Shown here: positions 51,395-59,961 of the stretch, one piece after another
Numbering within the stretch: position 1 is the stretch's first letter
Layout: every line of letters starts with the position of its first letter
Origin: Chitinophagaceae bacterium UBA4407
Lineage (GTDB): Bacteria; Bacteroidota; Bacteroidia; Chitinophagales; Chitinophagaceae
NCBI GenBank assembly: GCA_002390845.1
Contig: DGQT01000107.1
Span: 1 to 60,553 of the forward strand
Length of the DNA: 60,553 nucleotides
Reading direction: 5' to 3'
The notes under the pieces: generated by a model
The model's database searches: none
Told to the model about the DNA's origin: nothing
Seen by the model: only the letters and a program-made list of their open reading frames with translations
Program-made: the position numbers and the translations under genes

Positions 51395-52009
51395 ATGCCA
51401 GATATTGATGCATATATAAAGTCAGGGATCATTGAATCTTACGTATTGGGTATTACTAATGCAGAAGAAGAAAAAGAAGTGTTGCAAATGGCGGCGGCCC
51501 ATGCACAAATACGTGCTGCTATCAACACATTCAGCCTGGAACTTGAAAACCACGCAATGGCCAATGCAATTGCCCCCGATGTTACAATAAAGCCGTTTCT
51601 AATGGCTACCATAGATTATACTGAAAGGCTGCAAAACGGTGAAGTACCCACTTTCCCTCCCCTTCTTCAAGAAAGTTCCTCCATAAAAGATTATGAAAGT
51701 TGGCTTAGCAGAACCGATCTGACTTTGCCCCCGGATTTTAACGAAGAATTTTACGCAAGAATAATCGGGTATACACCACAAGCTACAACCGCAATTATTT
51801 GGCTCAGGCACGGTGCACCAGTAGAAAAACATGAAAATGAGTTGGAAAGGTTTCTTATTCTTGAAGGCTCCTGCGATATTACCATAGGCGAAAATATTCA
51901 CAGGTTGGTTCCCGGAGATTTTTTAGCAATACCATTACACATACCTCATAACGTAAAAGTTACTTCAAATACCCTTTGTAAGTTAATACTACAGAGAGTA
52001 GCAGCATAA
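51395..52009 (+). CDS. Anti-sigma-like N-terminal domain fused to a cupin domain (ChrR-like layout)
   Basis: A 204-residue protein. Residues 1-70 resemble the N-terminal domain of anti-sigma factors (IESYVLGITNAEEEKEVLQM, then a helix). A linker follows, and a cupin domain lies at about 120-200 with HGAPVEKHENELERFLILEG, LVPGDFLAIPLHIPHNV and HN/HE metal-ligand positions. ChrR-type proteins hold an ECF sigma factor and release it on oxidative signals sensed by the cupin. There is no ECF sigma gene next to it and no zinc HxxxCxxC motif in the N-terminal domain, so its sigma partner, if any, is elsewhere. It has 134 bases of free upstream sequence and may be transcribed alone. Confidence 0.78.
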   Translation: MPDIDAYIKSGIIESYVLGITNAEEEKEVLQMAAAHAQIRAAINTFSLELENHAMANAIAPDVTIKPFLMATIDYTERLQNGEVPTFPPLLQESSSIKDYESWLSRTDLTLPPDFNEEFYARIIGYTPQATTAIIWLRHGAPVEKHENELERFLILEGSCDITIGENIHRLVPGDFLAIPLHIPHNVKVTSNTLCKLILQRVAA

Positions 52010-52031
52010 GGTTACATTTCTAAATTCAATT

Positions 52032-52135
52032 ATTGACCCTGGCTTTTGTACATGAATGATGCTTCTCTTGCCACGCTCGGTTCATAGTTCCTCTTTCATG
52101 GCAACAAGGGAACAGCCGTTACCGCCTGTTGCAGG
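52032..52135 (+). repeat. Dispersed intergenic repeat, L end, subfamily 2 core
   Basis: Head TTGACCCTGGC, then ATGAATGATGCTTCTC and the core TTGCCACGCTCGGTTCAT, followed by CCTCTTTCATGGCAACA. Confidence 0.8.
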
Positions 52136-52243
52136 TAAAATCCTTTTCGTTACAGGGAATATTGCTGCCATCATTTATTCAAGATGAAAGGATTGCCATA
52201 ACAAACCAATACTGGTATTCAAAATAAATAACTCCAACTGCTT

Positions 52244-54100
52244 CTAAATTGGCTTTACCCGAAAAAGATATTTGGTATTTGTGGTATATAAAACACCGTT
52301 TACACTGCCATAAATATTAAAATGTAAAACACTGATATTTTTAAGTGCAGAAGGGATTGCATTGCCTGTATTCACCACAAATCCTCCGGTTGGTAACATA
52401 AAAGACTCCCCGATACTGTTGTTTGGAAATGGGTAATTCAGTAACAGCTTTCTTTGTTTTAGATCGTAGCTGTAAATCCTGTTATTGGCAAATCCTGTAA
52501 GGATGTTCTGCTGAACATAAATTTGGCCATAATCATCAAAACCTAAGTCAATGCTATCTTTCATTATATTTTCTTTGGGTCTGTAAAAATATAGCTTCGG
52601 CATTTTTACACCGCTGCCACGCATTGAATAAATAACATCGTTATGCCACAAAGCAATACCTGAAAATTTTAAAAAACTAAAAGGCTCGTAGTTGATACCA
52701 TAAATAACATCATTTTTTGGCTCGTAAACACCAATAGAAGCGGCATTGCCAATACGAATTACATCGCCTGCACCAATAATATTTCCATTCTTATCCAGCA
52801 CCATTTGGTAAGTGTGGTGAAAGCCTGCTGCCGGTTTTCCCTCGCCTTTCCAGTAATGCAACAACCGCGGATTGGCCCACGCATCAGTTGCATCAGTAAG
52901 CTTTCCGTTCAAAAATTTTTGTGTGGTCCATGGTCGGTTGCGGTTCCATAACATAATATAGCCGCTGGGGTAACCGCTCATATAAATCAGGCTGTCGTTT
53001 ACTGGCAGAAAAGAGTATACGTTGTAACCGGTTGAGCCCAGTAAATAAGATTGCTGTTCTTTAAGATCATAACGGTAATAGTTACCATAATAATCACCCA
53101 CATAATAAATATTCTCACGATCACCCGGAAAAGAAAAAATGCGGCGAATACCTGCTCTTATTGCAACAGAAGCAATCAGTACACTGTCAAAATTTTTATT
53201 ATTAAAAGAAAAATACAATTGCGATTGAACAGGGTCAAAGACAGTGGTTACATTCTTTCTTTTATCATTTATTTCAACTGCGCCTGTTTCTTCAACCGAT
53301 CCCGCCGGGAACTGCGTTATTTTAACCGCATATCCATGCTCCAACCTGTATGTGCCTCTCAATGAATCAGTGTTTATGCCAACATAAATTCCATCGGTAT
53401 GCGTGCTCAACGAAAACCTGGAAGTGTTGGTTATACTGAATAATTTTTTCTTTGCATCGGTGCGCTTATTTACAGCCCATAAGTCAATTGTTTTGCGTTG
53501 CCCGGTTTGCATATACACAAAATCAGTATCCCCGGCAATGCTTAACACATAATCATTTGATGGATCAACAGCTTCATGCTTTTCAAAAATATTGCTTCGC
53601 GTATTATATAAACTCCAGTAAGTACCACTTCCCGTTGCACCAAAGCAGACATTACCGTCAAACCCAAGCGAGGCTGTGTAGGCAACAGCTTTACCATCTT
53701 TAAAAGCATTACCAAGATCAGTAAATGATATAGAATCTTTCAGGTTTAGCTTTATAATTTTTCCGCTGTTGGTTATAGATAAATAGATATTTCCATTCCT
53801 GTCGAACACATGCGTACCTGCAAAACCATTGGCGCTTATTACACTGTTTATCTTTTTGTATTGTACCAGTTTTGTTGCAAGATCAATCCGTACAAGATCA
53901 ACAGGTTCTCCCTTCCCTTTTTCATCGTAATGCACATTAAACCCCATTGTGTAAGTATTGCCGTTACGGGCAGTACCAATAATTTTTTGCAGCGAAAAAG
54001 AATTAATGAATGCACCTGCATTTGGCAACAACTCTGTAGTGTAAGACTGTGCGCCGGTTTTAACAGATACCAGTAAAAGCAGCAGGTAAATTTTATTCAT
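52244..54100 (-). CDS. Exported protein of unknown function with propeller-like repeats
   Basis: A protein of about 618 residues with a clear signal peptide (IYLLLLLVSVKTGAQ). The rest is beta-rich with recurring segments such as FDRNGNIYLSITNSGKI, LGFDGNVCFGATGSGTYWSL and LDKNGNIIGAGDVI, which suggest a beta-propeller. No sorting domain, lipobox or catalytic motif is seen, so it is probably periplasmic. The ATG at 54100 fits the signal peptide; the frame is open to 54187. The gene is transcribed alone between a subfamily 2 repeat and an L/R pair. Confidence 0.7.
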   Translation of the reverse strand: MNKIYLLLLLVSVKTGAQSYTTELLPNAGAFINSFSLQKIIGTARNGNTYTMGFNVHYDEKGKGEPVDLVRIDLATKLVQYKKINSVISANGFAGTHVFDRNGNIYLSITNSGKIIKLNLKDSISFTDLGNAFKDGKAVAYTASLGFDGNVCFGATGSGTYWSLYNTRSNIFEKHEAVDPSNDYVLSIAGDTDFVYMQTGQRKTIDLWAVNKRTDAKKKLFSITNTSRFSLSTHTDGIYVGINTDSLRGTYRLEHGYAVKITQFPAGSVEETGAVEINDKRKNVTTVFDPVQSQLYFSFNNKNFDSVLIASVAIRAGIRRIFSFPGDRENIYYVGDYYGNYYRYDLKEQQSYLLGSTGYNVYSFLPVNDSLIYMSGYPSGYIMLWNRNRPWTTQKFLNGKLTDATDAWANPRLLHYWKGEGKPAAGFHHTYQMVLDKNGNIIGAGDVIRIGNAASIGVYEPKNDVIYGINYEPFSFLKFSGIALWHNDVIYSMRGSGVKMPKLYFYRPKENIMKDSIDLGFDDYGQIYVQQNILTGFANNRIYSYDLKQRKLLLNYPFPNNSIGESFMLPTGGFVVNTGNAIPSALKNISVLHFNIYGSVNGVLYTTNTKYLFRVKPI

Positions 54101-54198
54101 GTGCCTGTTCAGTTTCGAAACACTGAACGCATAAACAATGCCATTTGTTTTAAAGCCGAATACCTTAACAACTGTTTTATCTTTCAAAAAATATGCAG

Positions 54199-54275
54199 GT
54201 TTTTTTTGGGCCAGACAATTGATCTTTCCTCATCGCCTGTTGCGTCGCACACTTCGACTGTAAAACTTTATTAAA
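54199..54275 (+). repeat. Dispersed intergenic repeat, L end (pair with 54370..54440)
   Basis: Head TTTTTTTTGGGCCAGAC, then TTTCCTCATCGCCT and the core GTTGCGTCGCACACTTCGAC (54239-54258). Confidence 0.85.
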
Positions 54276-54369
54276 CACTGCGAAGTATTAGCAGGCTGCC
54301 TTGCAGCAGTTTATTTAATATTGCATGCTTGCAAATAAAACTACGAAACCGCACCGGAAGTGTTGAAGA

Positions 54370-54440
54370 GAGATCCAATCGTACAAGTGTGCGACGCAAC
54401 GAAAGCTTCATAGAAGTATTATAGCCGGGCTCAAAAAAAT
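54370..54440 (-). repeat. Dispersed intergenic repeat, R end
   Basis: CCAATC, core GTACAAGTGTGCGACGCAAC (54381-54400), GAAAGCTTCATAGAAGTAT and the head AGCCGGGCTCAAAAAAA, ending 6 bases before the EEP stop codon. One of the best-kept copies. Confidence 0.93.
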
Positions 54441-54445
54441 GATTT

Positions 54446-55534
54446 TTAAAGATCAAACTCTGCCCAAATACCCGCATGATCGCTTGCGGCATCTTTGTAA
54501 GTTGTAATTTCTTTAAACCGTTTTTCGCCTGCCTTTGTTTGCTTTTCAATATCGAACAAACCGCCACGTTCTACTCCTGCAGCTTTAAATTTTTCTTTCA
54601 AAGGTGTACTTACTAAAATATAATCGATCTGGTTATACTGGCTTTGATAAAAATAACTCCAGCGTTTAAACCTGTCATCGCCAAATTGAAGTTGCAGCAC
54701 ATCGAACAGGTTTGGCGTTTTTAATAAGGGCTTTAATGGAGCGCTATCCGGTGTATCGTTAAAATCGCCTGCAACAATTACAAGATCTTTTGAAAGGTCG
54801 TAATTGGTAGTGAGTATTTTTGCTATTTGCTGCGCCTGCATTTTTCTGCGGCTGTTGCCGCTGTCGCCTGCTGAAGTAGAAAGTTTGCTTTTTAAATGAT
54901 TGCACAAAATATGTAAAGAATTGCCTGCGCTTATTTCCAGTTCAATCTCTAAACAGTCGCGGCTAAAAACATAACTGCGCGACTGCGGGGTTTCTTTATC
55001 AAAAATATGTGTACGCAAATTTTTGATCGGGAATTTTGAGAGTAACGCCACATCAATACCACGCGGATCGTTACCATCGATACAAATATTATAAGGGAAT
55101 TTATTGAGTGCTGTACTTAACAAAGCCCCACAGAAATCTTTCAGGGTCAACCGGTCTTCCACTTCAACAAGCGATACAATATCCGGCTTCATTTCTTTGA
55201 TTACCCTTGCAGTAACACTGCGTGCCATTTGGCTAAAATCTTCTCTTTTAAATGCAATTGCCCCATCCCAGGCATCTCTGCCATTAGCCGCAACACCTAT
55301 AATTTTTCTGCCACTTCGTTTAAAGAGTTTGCCTTTATTTTCCTGTATTTCTATAAAGTCTGACACTTGTTTATACAGTGCAAGAATTGCACTTTTATCA
55401 TACACGTCTTCCTGAAGTTTATCCTGTAATTGCCCGATAATAGCAAGTTTTTCAGCAATTGTATCATTGTTCCGGAAGTTTAAAACCCTGGCCCTTGAAA
55501 ACAGGTTTTCAACATTAAATGAAGCGATACGCAT
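54446..55534 (-). CDS. Endonuclease/exonuclease/phosphatase (EEP) family protein
   Basis: A 362-residue protein with the whole EEP fold. The first strand motif is IASFNVENLF, the metal-binding Glu is in IVSLVEVEDR, and then come NHLKSKLS, the catalytic VAGDFNDTPDS and the final SDHAGIWAEF. Members cut DNA, RNA or phosphoester head groups; the substrate cannot be told. There is no signal peptide, so it acts in the cytosol. It stands alone on the minus strand between repeat copies. Confidence 0.92.
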   Translation of the reverse strand: MRIASFNVENLFSRARVLNFRNNDTIAEKLAIIGQLQDKLQEDVYDKSAILALYKQVSDFIEIQENKGKLFKRSGRKIIGVAANGRDAWDGAIAFKREDFSQMARSVTARVIKEMKPDIVSLVEVEDRLTLKDFCGALLSTALNKFPYNICIDGNDPRGIDVALLSKFPIKNLRTHIFDKETPQSRSYVFSRDCLEIELEISAGNSLHILCNHLKSKLSTSAGDSGNSRRKMQAQQIAKILTTNYDLSKDLVIVAGDFNDTPDSAPLKPLLKTPNLFDVLQLQFGDDRFKRWSYFYQSQYNQIDYILVSTPLKEKFKAAGVERGGLFDIEKQTKAGEKRFKEITTYKDAASDHAGIWAEFDL

Positions 55535-55647
55535 AGTATTGTGTTTTAGGTTAAAAAAAGTAATTACCTGTTACAAGCTAAAAATAATAAATGGCAATAC
55601 ATAACCGTAAAAAGCATTTTATTAAAATACCTTTCTTTTTTTGAAAA

Positions 55648-55728
55648 TGATTTTGTACCGGGCTGAAGAATATGAATGAAACATTCGTTGCGTCGCACAC
55701 TTTTACATTCGGAATATGATTGAGCTAA
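55648..55728 (+). repeat. Dispersed intergenic repeat, L end
   Basis: Head TTTTGTACCGGGC, then ATATGAATGAAACATTC and the core GTTGCGTCGCACACTTTTAC (55687-55706), followed by ATTCGGAATATGATTGAGC. Confidence 0.9.
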
Positions 55729-55757
55729 ATCCGGATAAAAAACGAAACTGGCTATTA

Positions 55758-56336
55758 CTAATTCAATATAGCCAGCAGCCTGTCGTACATCCAATAAAAA
55801 GAGAATAACAATACAGGTATGGAGATAGCAAGGTTTACAACTACCGGCCGAATTTTAAGATATTTATACAGTACAAAAAAGATGATCATAATACAGGTAA
55901 TAATTACCAATTGCCCGCACTCAATACCAAGGTTAAAAGGAAGTAATGTTTCAAAAAGATTCAGGTCTGCTGCCGAAAAAAGCGATTTTAACGCTGCAGA
56001 AAAACCAAGGCCATGTATCAGTCCGAAGAAGCCTGTAATATAAACCCTGTAACGGTTGTGACTGCTGAAAAAAATATTTTCTATACAAGTATAACAAATG
56101 GTGAAGGCAATTAAAAGCTCTACTGTTTTTGAAGGGATGTTGATAATATCCACTACAGACAATGCCAGTGAAACCGAATGTGCAATGGTAAAAGAAGTAA
56201 TTACCCAAAGAATTTTTTTCCATTCGCTGATGTTGTAAATAGCAATAACCGCCAGTATAAAAAGAATATGATCCAGTGCTCCTGTATCAACAATATGAAA
56301 AAAGCCTTCCCTGAAAAATTCACCGAATAAATTCAT
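55758..56336 (-). CDS. HupE/UreJ-family membrane protein
   Basis: A 192-residue protein with six or so helices. The family motif GALDHILFILAVIAIY is near the N-terminus. FTIAHSVSLALS and TGFFGLIHGLGFSAAL follow, each with the conserved His residues typical of HupE/UreJ, and then LGIECGQLVIITC. Relatives are thought to be nickel or cobalt permeases linked to hydrogenase or urease. No such enzyme is in the window, so the metal and purpose are open. It stands alone on the minus strand. Confidence 0.87.
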   Translation of the reverse strand: MNLFGEFFREGFFHIVDTGALDHILFILAVIAIYNISEWKKILWVITSFTIAHSVSLALSVVDIINIPSKTVELLIAFTICYTCIENIFFSSHNRYRVYITGFFGLIHGLGFSAALKSLFSAADLNLFETLLPFNLGIECGQLVIITCIMIIFFVLYKYLKIRPVVVNLAISIPVLLFSFYWMYDRLLAILN

Positions 56337-56464
56337 GATGTACCTTATGTTATTAATTGATTAATTTATTACAGAAAAAATTCACTATTCAATAATAAAT
56401 ATCGAATTCAAATTAACGAAGCAAGCTTAGCCGTCCAAACAAATTTAAGTTGAAGGCTTTCCTT

Positions 56465-56472
56465 TAGTTTTG
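56465..56472 (+). promoter_or_regulatory. Probable -7 element of the GT83/PAP2 promoter
   Basis: TAGTTTTG matches TAnnTTTG. The start point would lie just before the TTG codon at 56488; the -33 TTTG is not clear. Confidence 0.35.
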
Positions 56473-56487
56473 TAACAAATTTAAATT

Positions 56488-58056
56488 TTGTTCAACACTC
56501 AAACATACAAGCAGTCATATTTCTTATGGTTATTGGCACTGCTCGCCTTTTTATTGCTGTTTCGTTTGGGTGCAACACCAATTTATATTTTAGATGAAGC
56601 CAAGAATGCAGAATGTGCAAGGGAAATGATGCAGCGTAACGATCTGATTGTACCAACATTTAATGGCGAGCTGCGTACTGACAAACCGCCATTGCATTAT
56701 TTCTTTATGATGTCGGCATATAAAATATTCGGCACAACTGAATTTGCAGCAAGGTTTTTCTCCGCTATTATGGGTTTGTTAACGGTGCTCGTAACTTATC
56801 AGTACACGAAAAGATTGTTCAGCACATTTGCGGCGTTCTGTGCTGCGGTTGTATTGGTGTGCAGCACCCATTTTTTATTTGAGTTCCGCCTCTCCGTTCC
56901 CGATCCTTATTTAATATTTTTTATTACACTCGGGCTGTTCAGTGCCTTTACCTGGCTGCAGGAAAATAACAATGCCCAATTGTATATTGCTGCTGCATCA
57001 CTTGGGCTTGCTACACTGGCAAAAGGCCCTGTAGCATTAGCTTTGCCGGGGCTTTGTGTTCTTATTTGGGTAATACTAAGTAAAAAATGGAAAACGGTTT
57101 TTACCTGGCATTTAATTCCCGCATTTATTTTACTAAGTGCTATTGCAGTTCCCTGGTATGTTGCAGTTGATAAAGCCACTAACGGCGAATGGACTAAAGG
57201 CTTTTTTATAGACAATAATTTAAACCGTTTCTCCGATCCGCAGGAAGGCCATGGCGGTTATTTCCTTCTTACATTAATATTCTTAGTCATTGGCCTTTTA
57301 CCTTTCATAAGTTTTATAGGCGAGGCCATAAAACAGCGCAGGAAAATTTTCAGCAACAGTTTAATTAAGTTTAGCGCACTTGTAACCGTAGTATTCTTAA
57401 TATTCTTTAGTATAGCAAGTACTAAGTTGCCCAATTATGCCATGCCCTGCTATCCTTTTGCGGCTGTAGTCTTAGGCAGCTTTATTGCATCGCTGCTGAA
57501 TAAAGAAATTAATCCGAAAAAATATCCTTACTATATCCTGCTGGTATTTACATTGATCGTTCCAATTGCAGGGTATTTTGCAATTGCACAGGAAGCAGAG
57601 GCAAAAAATGTAAACTGGCTGGCGCTTCTTTTATTGGTAGTGCCTTTTATTTTTATAACCGCTGCATTTATAAAAACAAACTGGGAAAAGAAAATTAAAA
57701 TAATCTTCATCAGTTTTTGTGTATTTAATATTATTGGGTTACAGTATGTTTACCCTTACCTGTATAAACAAAATCCGGTGGCAAAAACAATTGATATGGT
57801 AAAGCAATATCCAAATGTTTACTGTTACAATATTTTCAATTCAGGATACCGGTTTTATCTTGATAAAAACATTCCACGTACATATGATGTTGCAACACTA
57901 AAACATTGGCTAGACAGTACAGGCAACGCTATTATTATAACCCGTACAGATTATCTCGATTCCCTTAAAGGCCTGCCATTACAGGAGATTGTAAGACATC
58001 ATGATATTTTTGAATTACCAACAACAGTAATTTTAAGAACCAATGCAACTCCTTAA
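56488..58056 (+). CDS. ArnT-like glycosyltransferase, family GT83 (integral membrane)
   Basis: A 522-residue protein with about ten to twelve membrane helices. The GT-C signature is near the start: IYILDEAKNAECAREMMQRN, with the catalytic acidic residue in LDEAKNA, and TDKPPLHYFFM follows. LVCSTHFLFEFRLSVPDPYL and AKGPVALALPG are also typical. The enzyme moves a sugar from polyprenyl phosphate to an acceptor such as lipid A on the periplasmic side. The start is TTG at 56488, since a stop codon lies just upstream and a likely -7 element is at 56465. It overlaps the PAP2 gene by 14 bases. Confidence 0.9.
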   Translation: MFNTQTYKQSYFLWLLALLAFLLLFRLGATPIYILDEAKNAECAREMMQRNDLIVPTFNGELRTDKPPLHYFFMMSAYKIFGTTEFAARFFSAIMGLLTVLVTYQYTKRLFSTFAAFCAAVVLVCSTHFLFEFRLSVPDPYLIFFITLGLFSAFTWLQENNNAQLYIAAASLGLATLAKGPVALALPGLCVLIWVILSKKWKTVFTWHLIPAFILLSAIAVPWYVAVDKATNGEWTKGFFIDNNLNRFSDPQEGHGGYFLLTLIFLVIGLLPFISFIGEAIKQRRKIFSNSLIKFSALVTVVFLIFFSIASTKLPNYAMPCYPFAAVVLGSFIASLLNKEINPKKYPYYILLVFTLIVPIAGYFAIAQEAEAKNVNWLALLLLVVPFIFITAAFIKTNWEKKIKIIFISFCVFNIIGLQYVYPYLYKQNPVAKTIDMVKQYPNVYCYNIFNSGYRFYLDKNIPRTYDVATLKHWLDSTGNAIIITRTDYLDSLKGLPLQEIVRHHDIFELPTTVILRTNATP

Positions 58057-58666
58057 TATCAGAAATTTTAAAGTTGCGGCTGCAATCTCTTTTATTATTG
58101 CAATTGCAGTTTTGTCCGCATCATTAATACTGGGCAAACAGGAATTTTTTCTGTTACTCAATACTGATTTAGGTAATTTTTCCGATCATTTTTTTGCTGT
58201 ATTTACATATGGAGGCGACGCCATTACATGGCCTGTGATGATATTGATTGTTATGTTTATTCTGAAACGAAAAGATGCATTACCATTAATGATCAGCAGC
58301 TTTGTTGTTATTACCGTAGTTACACAAATATGTAAATATATTATAGTGCCGCGTGAGCTACGTCCTATTAAAGATATTGCCAATACATCACTCATTCATA
58401 TGGTACCCGGTGTTGAAATGCATGCATTATCAAGCTTTCCTTCAGGGCACACAGCAACTGCATTCTGTTTTTATTTATTGTTTTGTTTACTCATAAGTAA
58501 CCGTATTTGGATTGTTATCGGGCTCATATATGCATTACTTGTTGGTTATTCAAGAATCTATCTTGCAGAACATTTTCCCCTTGATGTTGGTGCTGGTATT
58601 ATTGTGGGTATTGTTTCTGTGTATGCAGCAATTAAGTTTCAACAATACTGGTGGAAAAGAAGATAG
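58043..58666 (+). CDS. PAP2-family membrane phosphatase
   Basis: A 207-residue protein with five or six helices and the three acid-phosphatase motifs: KYIIVPRELRP (K-x6-RP), FPSGHTATAF (PSGH) and SRIYLAEHFPLD (SR-x5-H-x3-D). Relatives dephosphorylate undecaprenyl diphosphate, phosphatidylglycerol phosphate or lipid A. The 14-base overlap with the ArnT-like gene suggests a linked job, for example recycling the polyprenyl carrier or removing a lipid A phosphate; this is inference from context. Confidence 0.92.
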   Translation: MQLLNIRNFKVAAAISFIIAIAVLSASLILGKQEFFLLLNTDLGNFSDHFFAVFTYGGDAITWPVMILIVMFILKRKDALPLMISSFVVITVVTQICKYIIVPRELRPIKDIANTSLIHMVPGVEMHALSSFPSGHTATAFCFYLLFCLLISNRIWIVIGLIYALLVGYSRIYLAEHFPLDVGAGIIVGIVSVYAAIKFQQYWWKRR

Positions 58667-58744
58667 AAAATGCCGCCAGTATTTATGTGCCGAACAATAG
58701 CTGCGGTTAATAAGATTGAAAAAACAATTTCACAAATTAGAATT

Positions 58745-58860
58745 TTACTTTGGTCTTAACAGCATTGCTGCTATCATCGCCGGTTGTGTCACTCACTTGT
58801 ACTTTAGGATCCACTTCTGCATGGGGCAACAGGTTTATTATTTCAAACTAACTTAAATTC
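58745..58860 (+). repeat. Dispersed intergenic repeat, L end, GTTGTGTCACTCAC subgroup
   Basis: Core GTTGTGTCACTCACTTGTAC (58783-58802), with the same flanks as the copy at 30590 (TTTGGTCTTAACAGCATTGC before, GGGGCAACAGGTTTATT after). Confidence 0.8.
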
Positions 58861-58887
58861 CAAAATGGTATTATTTGCAACTTCATT

Positions 58888-59823
58888 TTAAGACCTTCTT
58901 ATAAAGAATTCCTGCAGTTTTTTTACATAATCCTCACCTGTTGCCAACTGCATAAGATCGGCACCAGCCTTGCGGAATGTAAGTTTTGCATCATCAAGAA
59001 TTTTCATGAACTGCAGGTTATAACGATGCCGCGTATAAGTATCTTTTGTGTTAAGCCAAACAACCTTCCCTGTTTCAGCATCACGAACCTGCAACAGCCC
59101 CACATCAGGTAACTGCTCGTCGCGTTTATCGTAAGCCTGCACACCAATAACATCATGGCGCTTTGCAGCAACACGCAGCGCATCATGATAGCCTGCATCT
59201 GCAAAATCGCTTAGAATAAATACAATGCTTTTATGTTTGGTAATACTGTTAAGAAACTGTACAGCTTTTGTAATATCAGTGTGGCCTGAATGTGGCTGGT
59301 GAGTAATTAATTCACGTACCATATAAAGCACATGATCTTTTCCCTTTTTAGCGGGAATATATTTTTCTACCTTATCGCTAAAAAGGATCAGCCCGGCTTT
59401 ATCATTATTACTGATGGCCGAAAACGCAAGCACGGCACACATTTCCGTAATAAGGTCTTTTTTTGTTTGATGGTAAGTACCGAATAAACTGCTTGCACTA
59501 ACATCAACCAAAAGATAAACACTCAGTTCTCTTTCTTCTTCAAATAGCTTACTATAAGTATGACCCATACGCGCAGAAACATTCCATTCAATAAACCTGA
59601 TATCGTCGCCGGGCTGGTATTCCCGAACTTCTTTAAATGCCATACCGCGACCTTTAAAAGCTGTATGGTATTCACCGGTAAATAAATGATTGGTTAAGCG
59701 CTTACTTTTAATTTCCAGTTCACGCACTTTTTTAAGCAGTGCTGTAATGCGCGGATCAGTGCCTCCATCCCCTGAAGGGGAGACATTCTGTTCATCAATT
59801 TTATTTTTTCTGAATAAACCCAT
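58888..59823 (-). CDS. DUF58 domain-containing protein
   Basis: A 311-residue cytosolic protein of the group found with MoxR ATPases. The DUF58 signature GRGMAFKEVREYQPGDDIRF is at about residues 54-73. FIEWNVSARMG and a VWA-like part with LVDVSASSLFGTY and LSDFADAGYHD follow. No membrane helix is seen. The gene follows moxR on the same strand, with a gap holding a repeat copy and a heptad array. The genes that usually come next (a BatD-like gene and batA) lie about 22 kb away in this window. Confidence 0.9.
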   Translation of the reverse strand: MGLFRKNKIDEQNVSPSGDGGTDPRITALLKKVRELEIKSKRLTNHLFTGEYHTAFKGRGMAFKEVREYQPGDDIRFIEWNVSARMGHTYSKLFEEERELSVYLLVDVSASSLFGTYHQTKKDLITEMCAVLAFSAISNNDKAGLILFSDKVEKYIPAKKGKDHVLYMVRELITHQPHSGHTDITKAVQFLNSITKHKSIVFILSDFADAGYHDALRVAAKRHDVIGVQAYDKRDEQLPDVGLLQVRDAETGKVVWLNTKDTYTRHRYNLQFMKILDDAKLTFRKAGADLMQLATGEDYVKKLQEFFIRRS

Positions 59824-59864
59824 TTTAGAATTTATGATGACGACCGCAAATGCTCAATATTGTT

Positions 59865-59928
59865 CCTTCAGTACAAGTGTGCGACGCAACGAAGTTTAAT
59901 AGTAGTATCAAAGCCCGGCTCAAAAAAA
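59865..59928 (-). repeat. Dispersed intergenic repeat, R end
   Basis: Core GTACAAGTGTGCGACGCAAC (59871-59890), then GAAGTTTAATAGTAGTATC and the head AAGCCCGGCTCAAAAAAA. Confidence 0.92.
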
Positions 59929-59961
59929 CTACAAACAAAAAACTTTAAACTACAAACTTCT
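59927..59961. repeat. Degenerate heptanucleotide array
   Basis: AACTACA, AACAAAA, AACTTTA, AACTACA, AACTTCT in register, filling the space between the repeat head and the moxR stop codon. Confidence 0.7.

Larger units (their letters stand above)
54101..54445. other. 345-base intergenic region with a complete repeat pair
   Basis: An L end (54199-54275) and an R end (54370-54440) in inverted orientation about 240 bp apart; the interior has no array or gene. Confidence 0.6.

Noticed and set aside
2770..59928. The regularly recurring GTTGCGTCGCACACTTGTAC sequence as a CRISPR-like array
   Set aside because: Copies are 0.2-4 kb apart, in both orientations, with genes between them; there are no uniform spacers and no cas genes.
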